This document shows, piece by piece, positions 1 to 6,824 of a stretch of 9,599 bases of DNA. Under the pieces are notes generated by a model that did not search any database, was not told where the DNA came from, and saw only the letters and a list, made by a program, of their open reading frames with translations. The DNA is from Gemmatimonadales bacterium UBA4456 (GTDB lineage Bacteria; Gemmatimonadota; Gemmatimonadetes; Longimicrobiales; Gaopeijiaceae): contig DGOW01000092.1 of the NCBI GenBank assembly GCA_002390225.1, positions 1-9,599 of the forward strand, given 5' to 3'. The number at the start of each line of letters is the position of its first letter. Positions within the stretch are counted from its first letter, which is position 1. Position numbers and translations under genes: made by a program.

Positions 1-1
1 C

Positions 2-328
2 GGCATGCCGGACCGAGCGCTCGCGGCCTTCCTTGCCGGGGGCCAGGTGTACGAGACCCGTTCCGGTGCGCAGAGCTCTGATGTTCATCGACTGGCGACG
101 TACCCGCAGCGCGACATCCTGGAGAGTGGCTGGCTCCTGGGCGAAGAAGCCATTGCAGAGAAGGCTGCGATCGCTGTGGTGAACAGGGGCGAAGGTACGG
201 TCCTCATGCTCGGTTTCCGGACTCAGCACCGGGCTCAGACGCATGGGACGTACAAGTTTCTCTTCAACGCGCTCATGCAGCAGCCGGCCACCACGACGGA
301 GGTGGCTGCAGTCGGTGGTGGAGCCTGA
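2..328 (+). CDS. C-terminal fragment, probable M14-family zinc carboxypeptidase-like protein
   Basis: Only the last ~108 codons are visible. The frame is open from the window edge to a TGA at 326-328, so the true start lies upstream and the ATG at position 5 is probably internal. The fragment has a stretch like ESGWLLGEE, then a beta-strand-like segment ending in VLMLGFRTQHRAQTHGTY and LFNAL. From family knowledge, this pattern (a 'GWL.GE' element, then 'G.GRV.L.GFRPQ.RGQ' and 'LFNAL') matches the amidotransferase-like C-terminal region of large exported M14 peptidases common in Gemmatimonadota and Acidobacteriota. The zinc site (HxxE...H) would lie upstream and cannot be seen, so the peptidase assignment is an inference. 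The last ~15 residues are low complexity (Thr, Ala, Val, Gly). The gene converges on the cyclophilin gene, with a hairpin in the 74-bp gap. Confidence 0.6.
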   Translation, partial: GMPDRALAAFLAGGQVYETRSGAQSSDVHRLATYPQRDILESGWLLGEEAIAEKAAIAVVNRGEGTVLMLGFRTQHRAQTHGTYKFLFNALMQQPATTTEVAAVGGGA

Positions 329-363
329 TCGGACGCAGGTGACCGAAGACGAGGGTCCACAAT

Positions 364-396
364 TACGGCCCGCCGGTGACGCACCGGCGGGCCGTA
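364..396. terminator. Perfect 15-bp hairpin between convergent genes, likely bidirectional terminator
   Basis: The left arm TACGGCCCGCCGGTG (364-378) and right arm CACCGGCGGGCCGTA (382-396) are exact reverse complements around a 3-base loop (ACG). The hairpin starts 35 bases after the stop of the upstream plus-strand gene and 7 bases after the stop of the minus-strand cyclophilin gene. This is where a shared terminator is expected. Neither side has a real U tract: AATT follows in the minus direction and GCTGCG in the plus direction. Termination may therefore rely on stem strength or Rho, or the hairpin may mainly protect 3' ends. Confidence 0.7.
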
Positions 397-402
397 GCTG
401 CG

Positions 403-1113
403 TCAGCCCCCTGTGGTGATCGTGGCCCGGATGATCTGCGTCAGCTCGGGGAAATCGGCGTCGAGGTAGTCATTCCCGCGCGCGGCGGCCATCGCCTGAT
501 ACGGCCCGTCACCGCGGGGAGGGCCATCGCCGTACTCGGAGTAAAACGCGTCGACCACGTCCATGCCTTCGATGACTTCGCCGAAGGGCGCGAAGCCTTC
601 GCCGTCGAGCGCCGAGTTGTCCTTGTAGCTGATGAACACCTCGGTCGTCCGCGTATGACGGCCTCCCTTGGCGAAGGCGACTCGGCCGCGTGAGTTGGTT
701 TCCACGACCGGATCGTCCACCAGCAACTCGGACTTCCATACCTGGTTCACGTACGGATTCCCGTTCAGCCCGAATTGAGCCATGAACCCATCGACGATGC
801 GGTAGACGCGCGTGTCGTCGTAATAACCCCCTCTCACGAGGCTGTAGAAGCGATCCGCCCCCAGGGGTGCCCAGCGTCGGTGTACGTCGATCACGACAGT
901 TCCGGCGGACGTCTCGAGCGTGACCTGGAAACGCGCGGGAGCTCGTTCAGCGTAGTTGTTCGCGCGAAGCAGAGGGTCGCGTCGGAGTTCGGCATCCGGG
1001 TCCGGTGGCGCTTCCTCGCCGGTGCAGGCCATCGAGCCGAGGAGCGCGAGGCAGACGACAGGGAGGCGGGCGAGCTGTCCTCGTAGCGAGGATCGTCTGA
1101 TGGTGCGGGGCAT
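403..1113 (-). CDS. Cyclophilin-type peptidyl-prolyl cis-trans isomerase, probable lipoprotein
   Basis: The 236-residue protein would catalyse cis-trans isomerisation of X-Pro bonds to help fold envelope proteins. A basic N-terminus and hydrophobic stretch (residues ~16-29) end in GSMAC, with Cys30 as candidate lipid-attachment site. The lipobox is non-canonical (Ser rather than Leu at -3). An acidic, Pro-rich linker follows, and the cyclophilin fold spans ~60-232. Arg105, Phe110 and Gln113 keep the spacing of the CypA active-site residues Arg55, Phe60 and Gln63, and the TEVFIS segment at 157-162 aligns with CypA SQFFIC. The CypA Trp121 position appears to be Ala168, so poor cyclosporin binding is expected, as in many bacterial cyclophilins. 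The ATG is supported by GGAG seven bases upstream on the minus strand. The gene is divergent from the threonine aldolase gene. The fold assignment is firm; lipidation is less sure. Confidence 0.9.
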   Translation of the reverse strand: MPRTIRRSSLRGQLARLPVVCLALLGSMACTGEEAPPDPDAELRRDPLLRANNYAERAPARFQVTLETSAGTVVIDVHRRWAPLGADRFYSLVRGGYYDDTRVYRIVDGFMAQFGLNGNPYVNQVWKSELLVDDPVVETNSRGRVAFAKGGRHTRTTEVFISYKDNSALDGEGFAPFGEVIEGMDVVDAFYSEYGDGPPRGDGPYQAMAAARGNDYLDADFPELTQIIRATITTGG

Positions 1114-1143
1114 TGGGGAACTCCAGGCGCGAATCGACGTCCC

Positions 1144-1174
1144 ATCATCTTGGAGGGTGCGCCGCCGCCGTCAA
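1144..1174 (-). promoter_or_regulatory. Possible sigma70-type promoter for the cyclophilin gene
   Basis: On the minus strand, TTGACG (1174-1169; 5 of 6 to TTGACA) is followed after 19 bases by GATGAT (1149-1144; 4 of 6 to TATAAT). A start around 1137 would give a 5' UTR of about 23 bases before the ATG at 1113, containing the GGAG ribosome site. The 19-base spacer is longer than optimal, so the call is tentative. No convincing promoter was seen on the plus strand of the same 153-bp divergent region for the aldolase gene. Confidence 0.3.
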
Positions 1175-1256
1175 GTTCGGCGTCGCGTACACAGTCGCGG
1201 GTCGACCGCCTTGCCCCGGTGCCGAGGACCTTGGAGGTTCTGCCCGAACGCCCCCT

Positions 1257-1263
1257 GGAGGAG
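1257..1263 (+). promoter_or_regulatory. Shine-Dalgarno site that sets the threonine aldolase start
   Basis: GGAGGAG lies just before the ATG at 1267, with its GGAGG core five bases upstream. The frame stays open back to an in-frame upstream start near 1150. However, the residues encoded there resemble no aldolase N-terminus, while the product from 1267 begins MIDLRSDT, the usual family start. Confidence 0.85.
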
Positions 1264-1266
1264 CTG

Positions 1267-2340
1267 ATGATCGATCTCCGAAGCGATACCGTCACGAAGC
1301 CGACACCGGCCATGAGAGAGGTGATGGCTCATGCCGTCGTCGGGGATGACGTCTACTCGGACGACCCTACGGTAAACGAGCTCGAGGCTGTCGTAGCAGA
1401 CCTTCTCGGCAAGGAAGCCGCGGTTCTGGTCCCGACCGGAAGCATGTCCAACCAGATCGCACTCCGAACCCATACGGAGCCGGGTGATCTGGTGATCATC
1501 GAGCGGGGTGCGCACATCGTACGAAGCGAGGGTGGAGGAGGCGCAGCGTTGAGCGGCGTCACCATGCGCCCGCTCGACGGCGTGTACGGTGTCTTCTCCG
1601 GGGAGCAGGTGACCGAGACCCTCGGCCGTCCACATCCGTTCAACCCGAGCACGCTGCCCTCGCCTCCGACGCTCCTGTGCGTGGAGAACACGCACAACGG
1701 CGCCGGTGGGTGTGTCTGGCCGCTCGAAGCGCTGCATCGCGTGTGCGAGACCGGTCGTGCACACCAGCTGACGCTACACCTCGATGGGGCTCGGCTCTGG
1801 CATGCCTCGGCGGCATCGGGCGTCAGCGAGCGCGAGTACGCCGAGCCGTTCGACACCGTGAATGTGTGCTTCAGCAAAGGCCTCGGTGCACCAATCGGCT
1901 CAGCGCTTGTCGGAGAGAAACCCTTTATCGATCGGGCTCGTCGGTTCAGACAGCAGTTCGGTGGTGGCATGCGACAGGCCGGAGTGATCGCTGCGGCAGC
2001 TCTGCACGCGATCGAACATCACCGGGCCGACCTGCGTACGGATGTCGAGCGGGCCAGCCGGCTAGCAGAGGCTCTCGCGGCCACTCCTGGCTTCCGTGTG
2101 GACCTCGACAGCGTTCAGTCCAACATCGTCCGTTTCGAAGTTGAGATGGATGCCGGGACATTTGCCACGCTGTGTCACCAGAGTGGTGTGTATATGCTGC
2201 CGAATGGCACGCATGGAATGCGTGCGGTGCTGCACCGCGATCTCACCGACGTCGACGTCGGTGAGGCCATCGAGATTATGACGCACGTCGCCTCGGCGCG
2301 CGATATCGCTCAGCCGGCAGGCGTTCACGGAGCAACCTGA
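1267..2340 (+). CDS. ltaE: Low-specificity L-threonine aldolase (PLP-dependent)
   Basis: The 357-residue cytoplasmic enzyme would cleave L-threonine and L-allo-threonine (and related beta-hydroxy amino acids) to glycine plus an aldehyde. It belongs to the fold-type I PLP beta-eliminating-lyase/threonine aldolase family. Visible landmarks are the N-terminal IDLRSDTVTKPT signature and His83 in GAHI, the residue that stacks on the PLP ring. Asp173 and Arg176 lie in HLDGAR, where the Asp contacts the pyridine nitrogen. Lys204 in CFSKGLGAPIGS is the Schiff-base lysine, and the late GMRAVLH segment (Arg319) is a likely substrate-carboxylate contact. Length is close to the family norm (~340), with a short Ala-rich tail. 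Stereospecificity cannot be read from sequence. The GNAT gene begins three bases after its stop, so the two are probably cotranscribed. Confidence 0.93.
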   Translation: MIDLRSDTVTKPTPAMREVMAHAVVGDDVYSDDPTVNELEAVVADLLGKEAAVLVPTGSMSNQIALRTHTEPGDLVIIERGAHIVRSEGGGGAALSGVTMRPLDGVYGVFSGEQVTETLGRPHPFNPSTLPSPPTLLCVENTHNGAGGCVWPLEALHRVCETGRAHQLTLHLDGARLWHASAASGVSEREYAEPFDTVNVCFSKGLGAPIGSALVGEKPFIDRARRFRQQFGGGMRQAGVIAAAALHAIEHHRADLRTDVERASRLAEALAATPGFRVDLDSVQSNIVRFEVEMDAGTFATLCHQSGVYMLPNGTHGMRAVLHRDLTDVDVGEAIEIMTHVASARDIAQPAGVHGAT

Positions 2341-2343
2341 TTC

Positions 2344-3192
2344 GTGGTTCAGGTCACGATCCACGAACGGCCGGAGGCTTTTCTCGCGCATGCCGAGACG
2401 TGGCTGCTCGAGCGCGAGGATCACAACAGTCTCCTCCTGTCGCTCTCGTACGCTCGTGCCGAGACCGGTCGCGCTGAGTCCGACGCGATATGGGCGGTCG
2501 TCGAACAGGGAGGGACGGTGGCCGGGTGTGCTCTCCGGACGCCTCCGTACAAAGTGCTTGTCACTCCGGTGGCTCCGATCGGGATCCCATCGCTGGTTCG
2601 CGCGTTCGCAGACCGGGTCGAGGAGATCCCCGCCGTGCTGGGTCCCACGGATTCAGCAGAAGCGTTTGCCATGGAATGGGTAGCTGTCAGGGGTGGTGGG
2701 TGGCGCCCAGGGATGGAGCAGGGCGTGTATCGCCTCGACCAGGTCGAGGCTCCTGACGGGGTTGGTGGCCAGATGAGGCTGGCTCGCCCGGACGAGTTGG
2801 AGCTGGCCATCGCATGGGGCGAGGGCTTCGCGCAGGACACGGGAGTCGTGTTTCCCACCGCAAAAGCGGTCGTGGAGTCGTGGATCAACCACGGGCTTCT
2901 CTATATGTGGGAGGACGAGGGCGTGCCGGTATCGATCACGGTGGCTCATGGTCGGACGCCCGTGGGCATCCGAATCGGATACGTGTATACGCCGCCTGAG
3001 GCACGCCGTCGGGGATACGCTAGCGCTCTAGTCGCCCAGGTCAGCCAGGCCATGCTCGATGATGGATGTAACTTTTGCGTCCTGTATACCGACATGTCCA
3101 ACCCGACCTCGAACGGGATCTACCAGACGATTGGATATCGGCTCATCGAGCAGGTGCGCGACTTCGACATCGTCCCGCCGTCCGCGGTGTGA
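2344..3192 (+). CDS. GNAT-family N-acetyltransferase, substrate unknown
   Basis: The 282-residue protein has a C-terminal GCN5-related acetyltransferase domain (~145-275) that would bind acetyl-CoA. Motif A is clear: a beta strand IGYVYTPPEARRRGYASALV (~211-230), with the RRRGYA turn forming the pyrophosphate-binding loop. The CVLYTDMSNPTSNGIYQTIGY region (~245-265) supplies the Asn/Tyr-rich motif B typical of the domain. The N-terminal half (~1-135) looks like a degenerate or second GNAT-like half, as in two-domain predicted acetyltransferases. The start is GTG at 2344, three bases after the aldolase stop, with GGAG at 2329-2332, 11 bases upstream. The stop overlaps the GTG start of the hydrolase frame (GTGA). 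Coupling to the aldolase may suggest acetylation of a small amine or amino acid, but this is only inference. Confidence 0.85.
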   Translation: MVQVTIHERPEAFLAHAETWLLEREDHNSLLLSLSYARAETGRAESDAIWAVVEQGGTVAGCALRTPPYKVLVTPVAPIGIPSLVRAFADRVEEIPAVLGPTDSAEAFAMEWVAVRGGGWRPGMEQGVYRLDQVEAPDGVGGQMRLARPDELELAIAWGEGFAQDTGVVFPTAKAVVESWINHGLLYMWEDEGVPVSITVAHGRTPVGIRIGYVYTPPEARRRGYASALVAQVSQAMLDDGCNFCVLYTDMSNPTSNGIYQTIGYRLIEQVRDFDIVPPSAV

Positions 3193-4004
3193 CCGCTACC
3201 GCTACCGCTGCGGCTGTCGCATGGCTGCTGGCGGTCGCTACGACGCTCGGTTTAATGGGTGCCCCGCGGGGGGTGCACGAGCTTCAGATCACGATCGGCG
3301 ATGTCACCGTGCGGGCGCTGTGTACTGACAGACCTCGCGACGCACTACTCCTTCATGACGTGGGCTCGACATCGGATTCGTGGCCCCCCGTGCTCGAACG
3401 ACTCGACGAGTATGTCGGTGCCTGCGCCTACGACCGCAGGGGAAGTGGTATGAGTGTCCCACCACCGTCGGAGCGCGGGTGGTATCAGTTCCTCGACGAG
3501 CTTCGCCACGTCCATCGCACGCTTGGCTTCGATCGCGATTACCTGCTCGTCGGCCATGGCCTTGGTGGCCTGTATGCACGCATGTACGTCATCGACCGGC
3601 CGCGCGAGCTGGGTGCCCTCCTTCTCGTGGATCCCTCACATGAGGACATGCCTGACCGTTTCGCAGCAGGTATGCCTGAACGAGAGCGTCTGGAGTGGAT
3701 CGAACAGCGCAGCGTCCCGAATTTGGATGGCATTCGGAAGGTATCGCTGGACACTCGGTTGCGGCGCCTGCGCACACCTCGGGTCCCCGTGACGGTCCTG
3801 ACCGCCGCCCAGCGATCCGGAAGCGAGGGTTGGAATAGTCAGTTCATCTCCTAGGCAAGCCGTCAGCTCCACGCCGAGATCCTTCAGGGCGCCGCCGTGC
3901 CGCGCCGCATCCTGGCCGATCGCAGTGGACACGACGTGCTACGCGATCAGCCACAGCTCGTCGTGGACGAGATTCTCAGGCTACGGGGATTCCTGGAGCG
4001 GTAA
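3189..4004 (+). pseudogene. Alpha/beta hydrolase reading frame interrupted by in-frame TAG; probable pseudogene
   Basis: The frame starts at GTG 3189, overlapping the GNAT stop as GTGA, and could reach TAA at 4002-4004 (271 positions) except for TAG at 3852-3854 (codon 222). An N-terminal Ala/Thr-rich hydrophobic segment (~7-26) looks like a signal or anchor. Family landmarks follow: LLLHDVGS (oxyanion strand, normally HG), YDRRGSG (~81-87), VGHGLGG (121-127, normally GHSLGG) and VDPSHED (147-153). After the TAG the same frame continues with family-like sequence: SGHD with catalytic His248, then DQP..VV.EI. Three functional positions are therefore altered: the nucleophile Ser is Gly124, the oxyanion Gly is Asp57, and translation would stop before the His. 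If translated, the product is a 221-residue inactive protein. Alternatives are an amber-suppressed pseudoenzyme or a sequence error, though an error would not explain the other changes. Confidence 0.8.
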
Positions 4005-4117
4005 GTTCGGTTCCAGCCATGCTGCCCTACCCGCGGAGCACCGGCGCCGGAGGTGTCCCTCGTCCTCTTGTGCCGGGTGGGACCTTGAGTGACGATGTGG
4101 CCCCGAACAAAGGACTC

Positions 4118-4123
4118 AGGAGG
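4118..4123 (+). promoter_or_regulatory. Shine-Dalgarno site that sets the S9 peptidase GTG start
   Basis: AGGAGG sits five bases before the GTG at 4129, which begins an ideal signal peptide. The 124-bp gap before the gene (4005-4128) otherwise holds a 10-bp palindrome CCGGCGCCGG (4041-4050) and no convincing promoter. Confidence 0.85.
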
Positions 4124-4128
4124 ATTCC

Positions 4129-6138
4129 GTGCGCAACGTATTGTCCCTTCTCGTGCTGATCACGTTCGTCACCCCGCTCTCGGCTCAAGAGCGACGGGCG
4201 ATGACCACCGATGACGCGCTCGACATGGTCTCGGTCGGCGGTGCGACCATCTCTCCGGACGGCAGCTGGGTATTGTTCTCGAGGTCCGAACTGGACTGGA
4301 ATGAGAATGAGCGAAAGACCACGTGGTGGAAGGCCCCTGCGGACGGCAGCGAAGAACCGTGGCAGTTCATAGGTGAGGAAGGTGGAAGTGCTTTTCAGTT
4401 CTCTCCGGATGGGCAATGGCTTTCGTTCACCCGAACCGTGGATGAAAAGCGCCAGCTCTTCGTTATGCGCACCGGTGGTGGGGAAGCTGTTCAGCTGAGT
4501 GAGCACGAGACTGCGGTCGGGTCGTATCAGTGGACGGACGATGGCGCTCGAATCTTCTTCGTCGCGAGTCACAAGCGCAGTGACGAAGAGGAGAAAGAAC
4601 AGAAGGCCGGCAGCGACGCGATCTTCGTCGACGAAGGCCCAAACGGTCAGACGGTAGGACAGTGGAACGACTTCTGGGTTCTTGATGTCGCTACGAAAAC
4701 GGAGACTCGGCTTACGGAGTCGGACAACCGGATCGGGTCATTCTCGGTATCGCCGGACGGGCGCCAGGTCGTGTTCACATCGCGCACGGAGAACCGACGC
4801 AATCAGGGTAACCGTTCCGAGATCTACCTCCTGGACATCGGCACTGGAGACACCCGTCAGCTGACTGAGAATCAGGCTCCTGAGGGAAGGCTGACGTGGG
4901 CGCCCGACGGGCGCCGGATCGCGTACGAGGCGCCGAGTGATGGCGACTGGGAGCTTCGACTCGACAAGATCTGGGTCATGGATGTCGAGTCCGCTGAGAA
5001 GGAGATGGTGTCCGGGGCCTTCGACGGGAATATCCGTCAGTTCGTGTGGAGCTCGGACGCGTCCGCCATCCTGTTCAGTGGGCTTCAGGGTACGAACAAC
5101 AATCTTTACCGCCTGGATCTTGGTAACGGTCGCGTCGAGCAGATCACGCAGCATGAGGGGTCGCTTTCGCCGTCCTCGTTCTCGAAAGACCGCTCGATGA
5201 TGGCGTATGTGGTCCAAGACTGGGACACGCCGCCGGATGTCTGGGCCGGTCCGACGATTGGGACGGATGGTCGGCAGCTGACCGATGCGAACCCCTGGGT
5301 TGCCACTGATCTGGTCATGGGTGAGTCACGGCTAATCCAATGGGAGAGCAGTGACGGGCTCGAGATCGAAGGGATTCTCACCGTGCCCGAAGGCGCTTCG
5401 GAAGACCTGCCGCTGCTCCTGCACATTCACGGCGGCCCCGCCGGCGTGTTCACGAACACGTTCAACGCGCGGGCCCACGTCTGGGCTGGTCTGGGCTACG
5501 CACAGTTATCGCCGAACGTTCGCGGCAGCTCCGGATATACGGACGCGCTGCTCCGCGGCAACATGAACGACATCGGTGGGGGTGACTACTGGGACCTCAT
5601 GACGGGCGTCGACGCGGTGATCGAGCAGGGGATCGCCGATGAAGATCAGCTCGGTCTGCGTGGGTGGAGCTACGGCGGCATTCTAGGCGGCTGGACCGTC
5701 ACGCAGACAGAGCGCTTCAAAGGGGCCTCTGTAGGCGCGATGGTCGCCGATTGGACGTCGGAGTACGGACCCGGATTCAACCATGACGTGTCGCTCTGGT
5801 ACATCGGCGGCACGCCCTGGGAAAATCCGGAGGAGTGGCGCGCGCGGTCGGCTCTGACGCATGTGGCGAACATCACCACGCCGACGTTGATTCTGCATGG
5901 CATGAACGACCGAACGGACACCGAGCCGCAGAGCATGATGTTCTTCCAGGCGCTGCGGGATCAGGACAAGACGACGCGGTACATACGATTCCCCAGAGAG
6001 CCGCACGGCTTTCGGGAACCGCGTCATCAGCGCACTCGGGACGTCGAGGAGATCCGATGGATCCAGAAGTACGTCCGGGGGATTGAATGGGAGCCCTGGA
6101 CCCGACCAGAGAAGGAAGACCCAAAGATGATCTCCTGA
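4129..6138 (+). CDS. Exported S9 prolyl-oligopeptidase-family serine peptidase with PD40 propeller
   Basis: The 669-residue peptidase is probably periplasmic or surface-located and would hydrolyse short peptides (acylaminoacyl- or dipeptidyl-peptidase-like). The N-terminus MRNVLSLLVLITFVTPLSA is a clear signal peptide with likely cleavage after Ala19. Residues ~25-390 form a beta-propeller marked by PD40/WD40-like repeats: ISPDGSW (41), FSPDGQW (91), WTDDGAR (135), VSPDGRQ (207), WAPDGRR (257) and WSSDAS (307). The catalytic alpha/beta hydrolase domain (~400-650) has HIHGGP (432-437, oxyanion), the nucleophile elbow GWSYGG with Ser514, Asp594 in HGMNDR, and His626 in EPHGF. The triad is complete and the length is normal for S9. 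The GTG start is backed by AGGAGG. Its stop shares one base with the msrA start (TGATG), so the two are translationally coupled. Exact substrate specificity is unknown. Confidence 0.93.
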   Translation: MRNVLSLLVLITFVTPLSAQERRAMTTDDALDMVSVGGATISPDGSWVLFSRSELDWNENERKTTWWKAPADGSEEPWQFIGEEGGSAFQFSPDGQWLSFTRTVDEKRQLFVMRTGGGEAVQLSEHETAVGSYQWTDDGARIFFVASHKRSDEEEKEQKAGSDAIFVDEGPNGQTVGQWNDFWVLDVATKTETRLTESDNRIGSFSVSPDGRQVVFTSRTENRRNQGNRSEIYLLDIGTGDTRQLTENQAPEGRLTWAPDGRRIAYEAPSDGDWELRLDKIWVMDVESAEKEMVSGAFDGNIRQFVWSSDASAILFSGLQGTNNNLYRLDLGNGRVEQITQHEGSLSPSSFSKDRSMMAYVVQDWDTPPDVWAGPTIGTDGRQLTDANPWVATDLVMGESRLIQWESSDGLEIEGILTVPEGASEDLPLLLHIHGGPAGVFTNTFNARAHVWAGLGYAQLSPNVRGSSGYTDALLRGNMNDIGGGDYWDLMTGVDAVIEQGIADEDQLGLRGWSYGGILGGWTVTQTERFKGASVGAMVADWTSEYGPGFNHDVSLWYIGGTPWENPEEWRARSALTHVANITTPTLILHGMNDRTDTEPQSMMFFQALRDQDKTTRYIRFPREPHGFREPRHQRTRDVEEIRWIQKYVRGIEWEPWTRPEKEDPKMIS

Positions 6139-6680
6139 TGAAAACCGAGTTTGCAACCCTGGGTGGCGGCTGCTTCTGGTGCTTGGAAGCCGTCTTTGAT
6201 CTGGTCGAAGGTGTGAAGCACAGTAAGTCCGGCTACGCGGGTGGCCAGACCACCGATCCGACATACAGGCAAGTGTGCACTGGCCAGACCGGTCACGCCG
6301 AAGTCGTCCAGGTCGAGTTCGATCCCGAAGTGATCGGGTATGCCGATCTGCTCGAGATCTTCTTTGGAATCCATGATCCGACCACCCTGAACCGCCAAGG
6401 TGGTGATGTCGGCACCCAGTATCGGTCTGTAATCTTCCCGCACTCGGATGAACAGGCCGCAGTCGCGCGTTTGGTGCTGACTGATGTGAACGCTGACGGG
6501 CCGTGGGACGATCCGATCGTCACCACGATCGAGTCAATGGATGTCTTCTATCCGGCCGAAGATGCCCACGACGACTACTTCGCCCGGAACGGCGGACAGC
6601 CCTACTGTGCTGCTGTCATTGCACCGAAAGTCGCCAAGTTCCGCCAACGGTTCGCGCATCGGCTGGTCTATGCGGGATAG
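6138..6680 (+). CDS. msrA: Peptide-methionine (S)-S-oxide reductase MsrA
   Basis: The 180-residue enzyme reduces the S-epimer of methionine sulfoxide in oxidised proteins, normally using thioredoxin. The signature GGCFWCLE is at 10-17: Cys12 is the catalytic cysteine and Glu17 the conserved acid, in the GCFWxxE context. Further family landmarks are SGYAGG (31-36), GHAEVV (52-57), the IHDPTTLNRQGGDVGTQYRS block (~78-97) and NGGQPYC (151-157), where Cys157 is the likely resolving cysteine. No signal peptide is visible, so it is probably cytoplasmic, unlike its S9 neighbour. The ATG at 6138 overlaps the S9 stop by one base. An in-frame ATG at 6087 exists, but it lies inside the S9 gene and would add residues absent from the family. 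The gene is complete and looks functional. Confidence 0.96.
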   Translation: MKTEFATLGGGCFWCLEAVFDLVEGVKHSKSGYAGGQTTDPTYRQVCTGQTGHAEVVQVEFDPEVIGYADLLEIFFGIHDPTTLNRQGGDVGTQYRSVIFPHSDEQAAVARLVLTDVNADGPWDDPIVTTIESMDVFYPAEDAHDDYFARNGGQPYCAAVIAPKVAKFRQRFAHRLVYAG

Positions 6681-6766
6681 CCCGATCGTGCAGGGATCGT
6701 GGGGTATCTGCCCATGAGTTCTTCGATCTCGGCGCGGTTCATCGTTGAGGACGGAACCTGAGGTTC

Positions 6767-6805
6767 GGGGGTGGTATAAGGGGCCTCGATTCAATTACCT
6801 CCCCC
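6767..6805 (+). other. Inverted repeat in the leader of the HTH gene
   Basis: GGGGGTGGTA (6767-6776) and TACCTCCCCC (6796-6805) pair over ten positions with one T-T mismatch, enclosing a 19-base interior. The right arm ends just before the GGAG (6809-6812) of the downstream gene, so folding in RNA could affect ribosome access. A TATAAG at 6775-6780 overlaps the left arm and might be a -10 element, but no -35 lies at proper spacing. GGAACC (6753-6758) resembles an ECF-type -35, which is very tentative. The rest of the 144-bp gap (6681-6824) shows no gene and no clear msrA terminator. Confidence 0.4.
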
Positions 6806-6824
6806 CCAGGAGACGCGGTACACG

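Noticed and set aside
1150..1266. N-terminal extension of threonine aldolase
   Set aside because: The 39 extra residues are Pro/Ser/Arg-rich and not family-like. GGAGGAG directly precedes the ATG at 1267, which gives the standard MIDLRSDT start.
3075..3188. N-terminal extension of the alpha/beta hydrolase to an ATG inside the GNAT gene
   Set aside because: The extra 38 residues are the out-of-frame shadow of the GNAT coding sequence. GTG at 3189 gives a hydrophobic N-terminus and a normal GTGA overlap.
3194..3211. Tandem hexamer CCGCTA-like repeat (three near copies) at the hydrolase start
   Set aside because: It encodes a Thr/Ala run within a hydrophobic leader. Three short copies are ordinary low-complexity coding sequence, not a repeat element.
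4041..4050. Palindrome CCGGCGCCGG upstream of the S9 gene
   Set aside because: A 10-bp GC palindrome is expected by chance in this composition, and it has no U tract or repeat partner.
6087..6137. Earlier ATG for msrA inside the S9 gene
   Set aside because: It would add 17 residues absent from MsrA. The start at 6138 has the typical TGATG overlap and a normal N-terminus.
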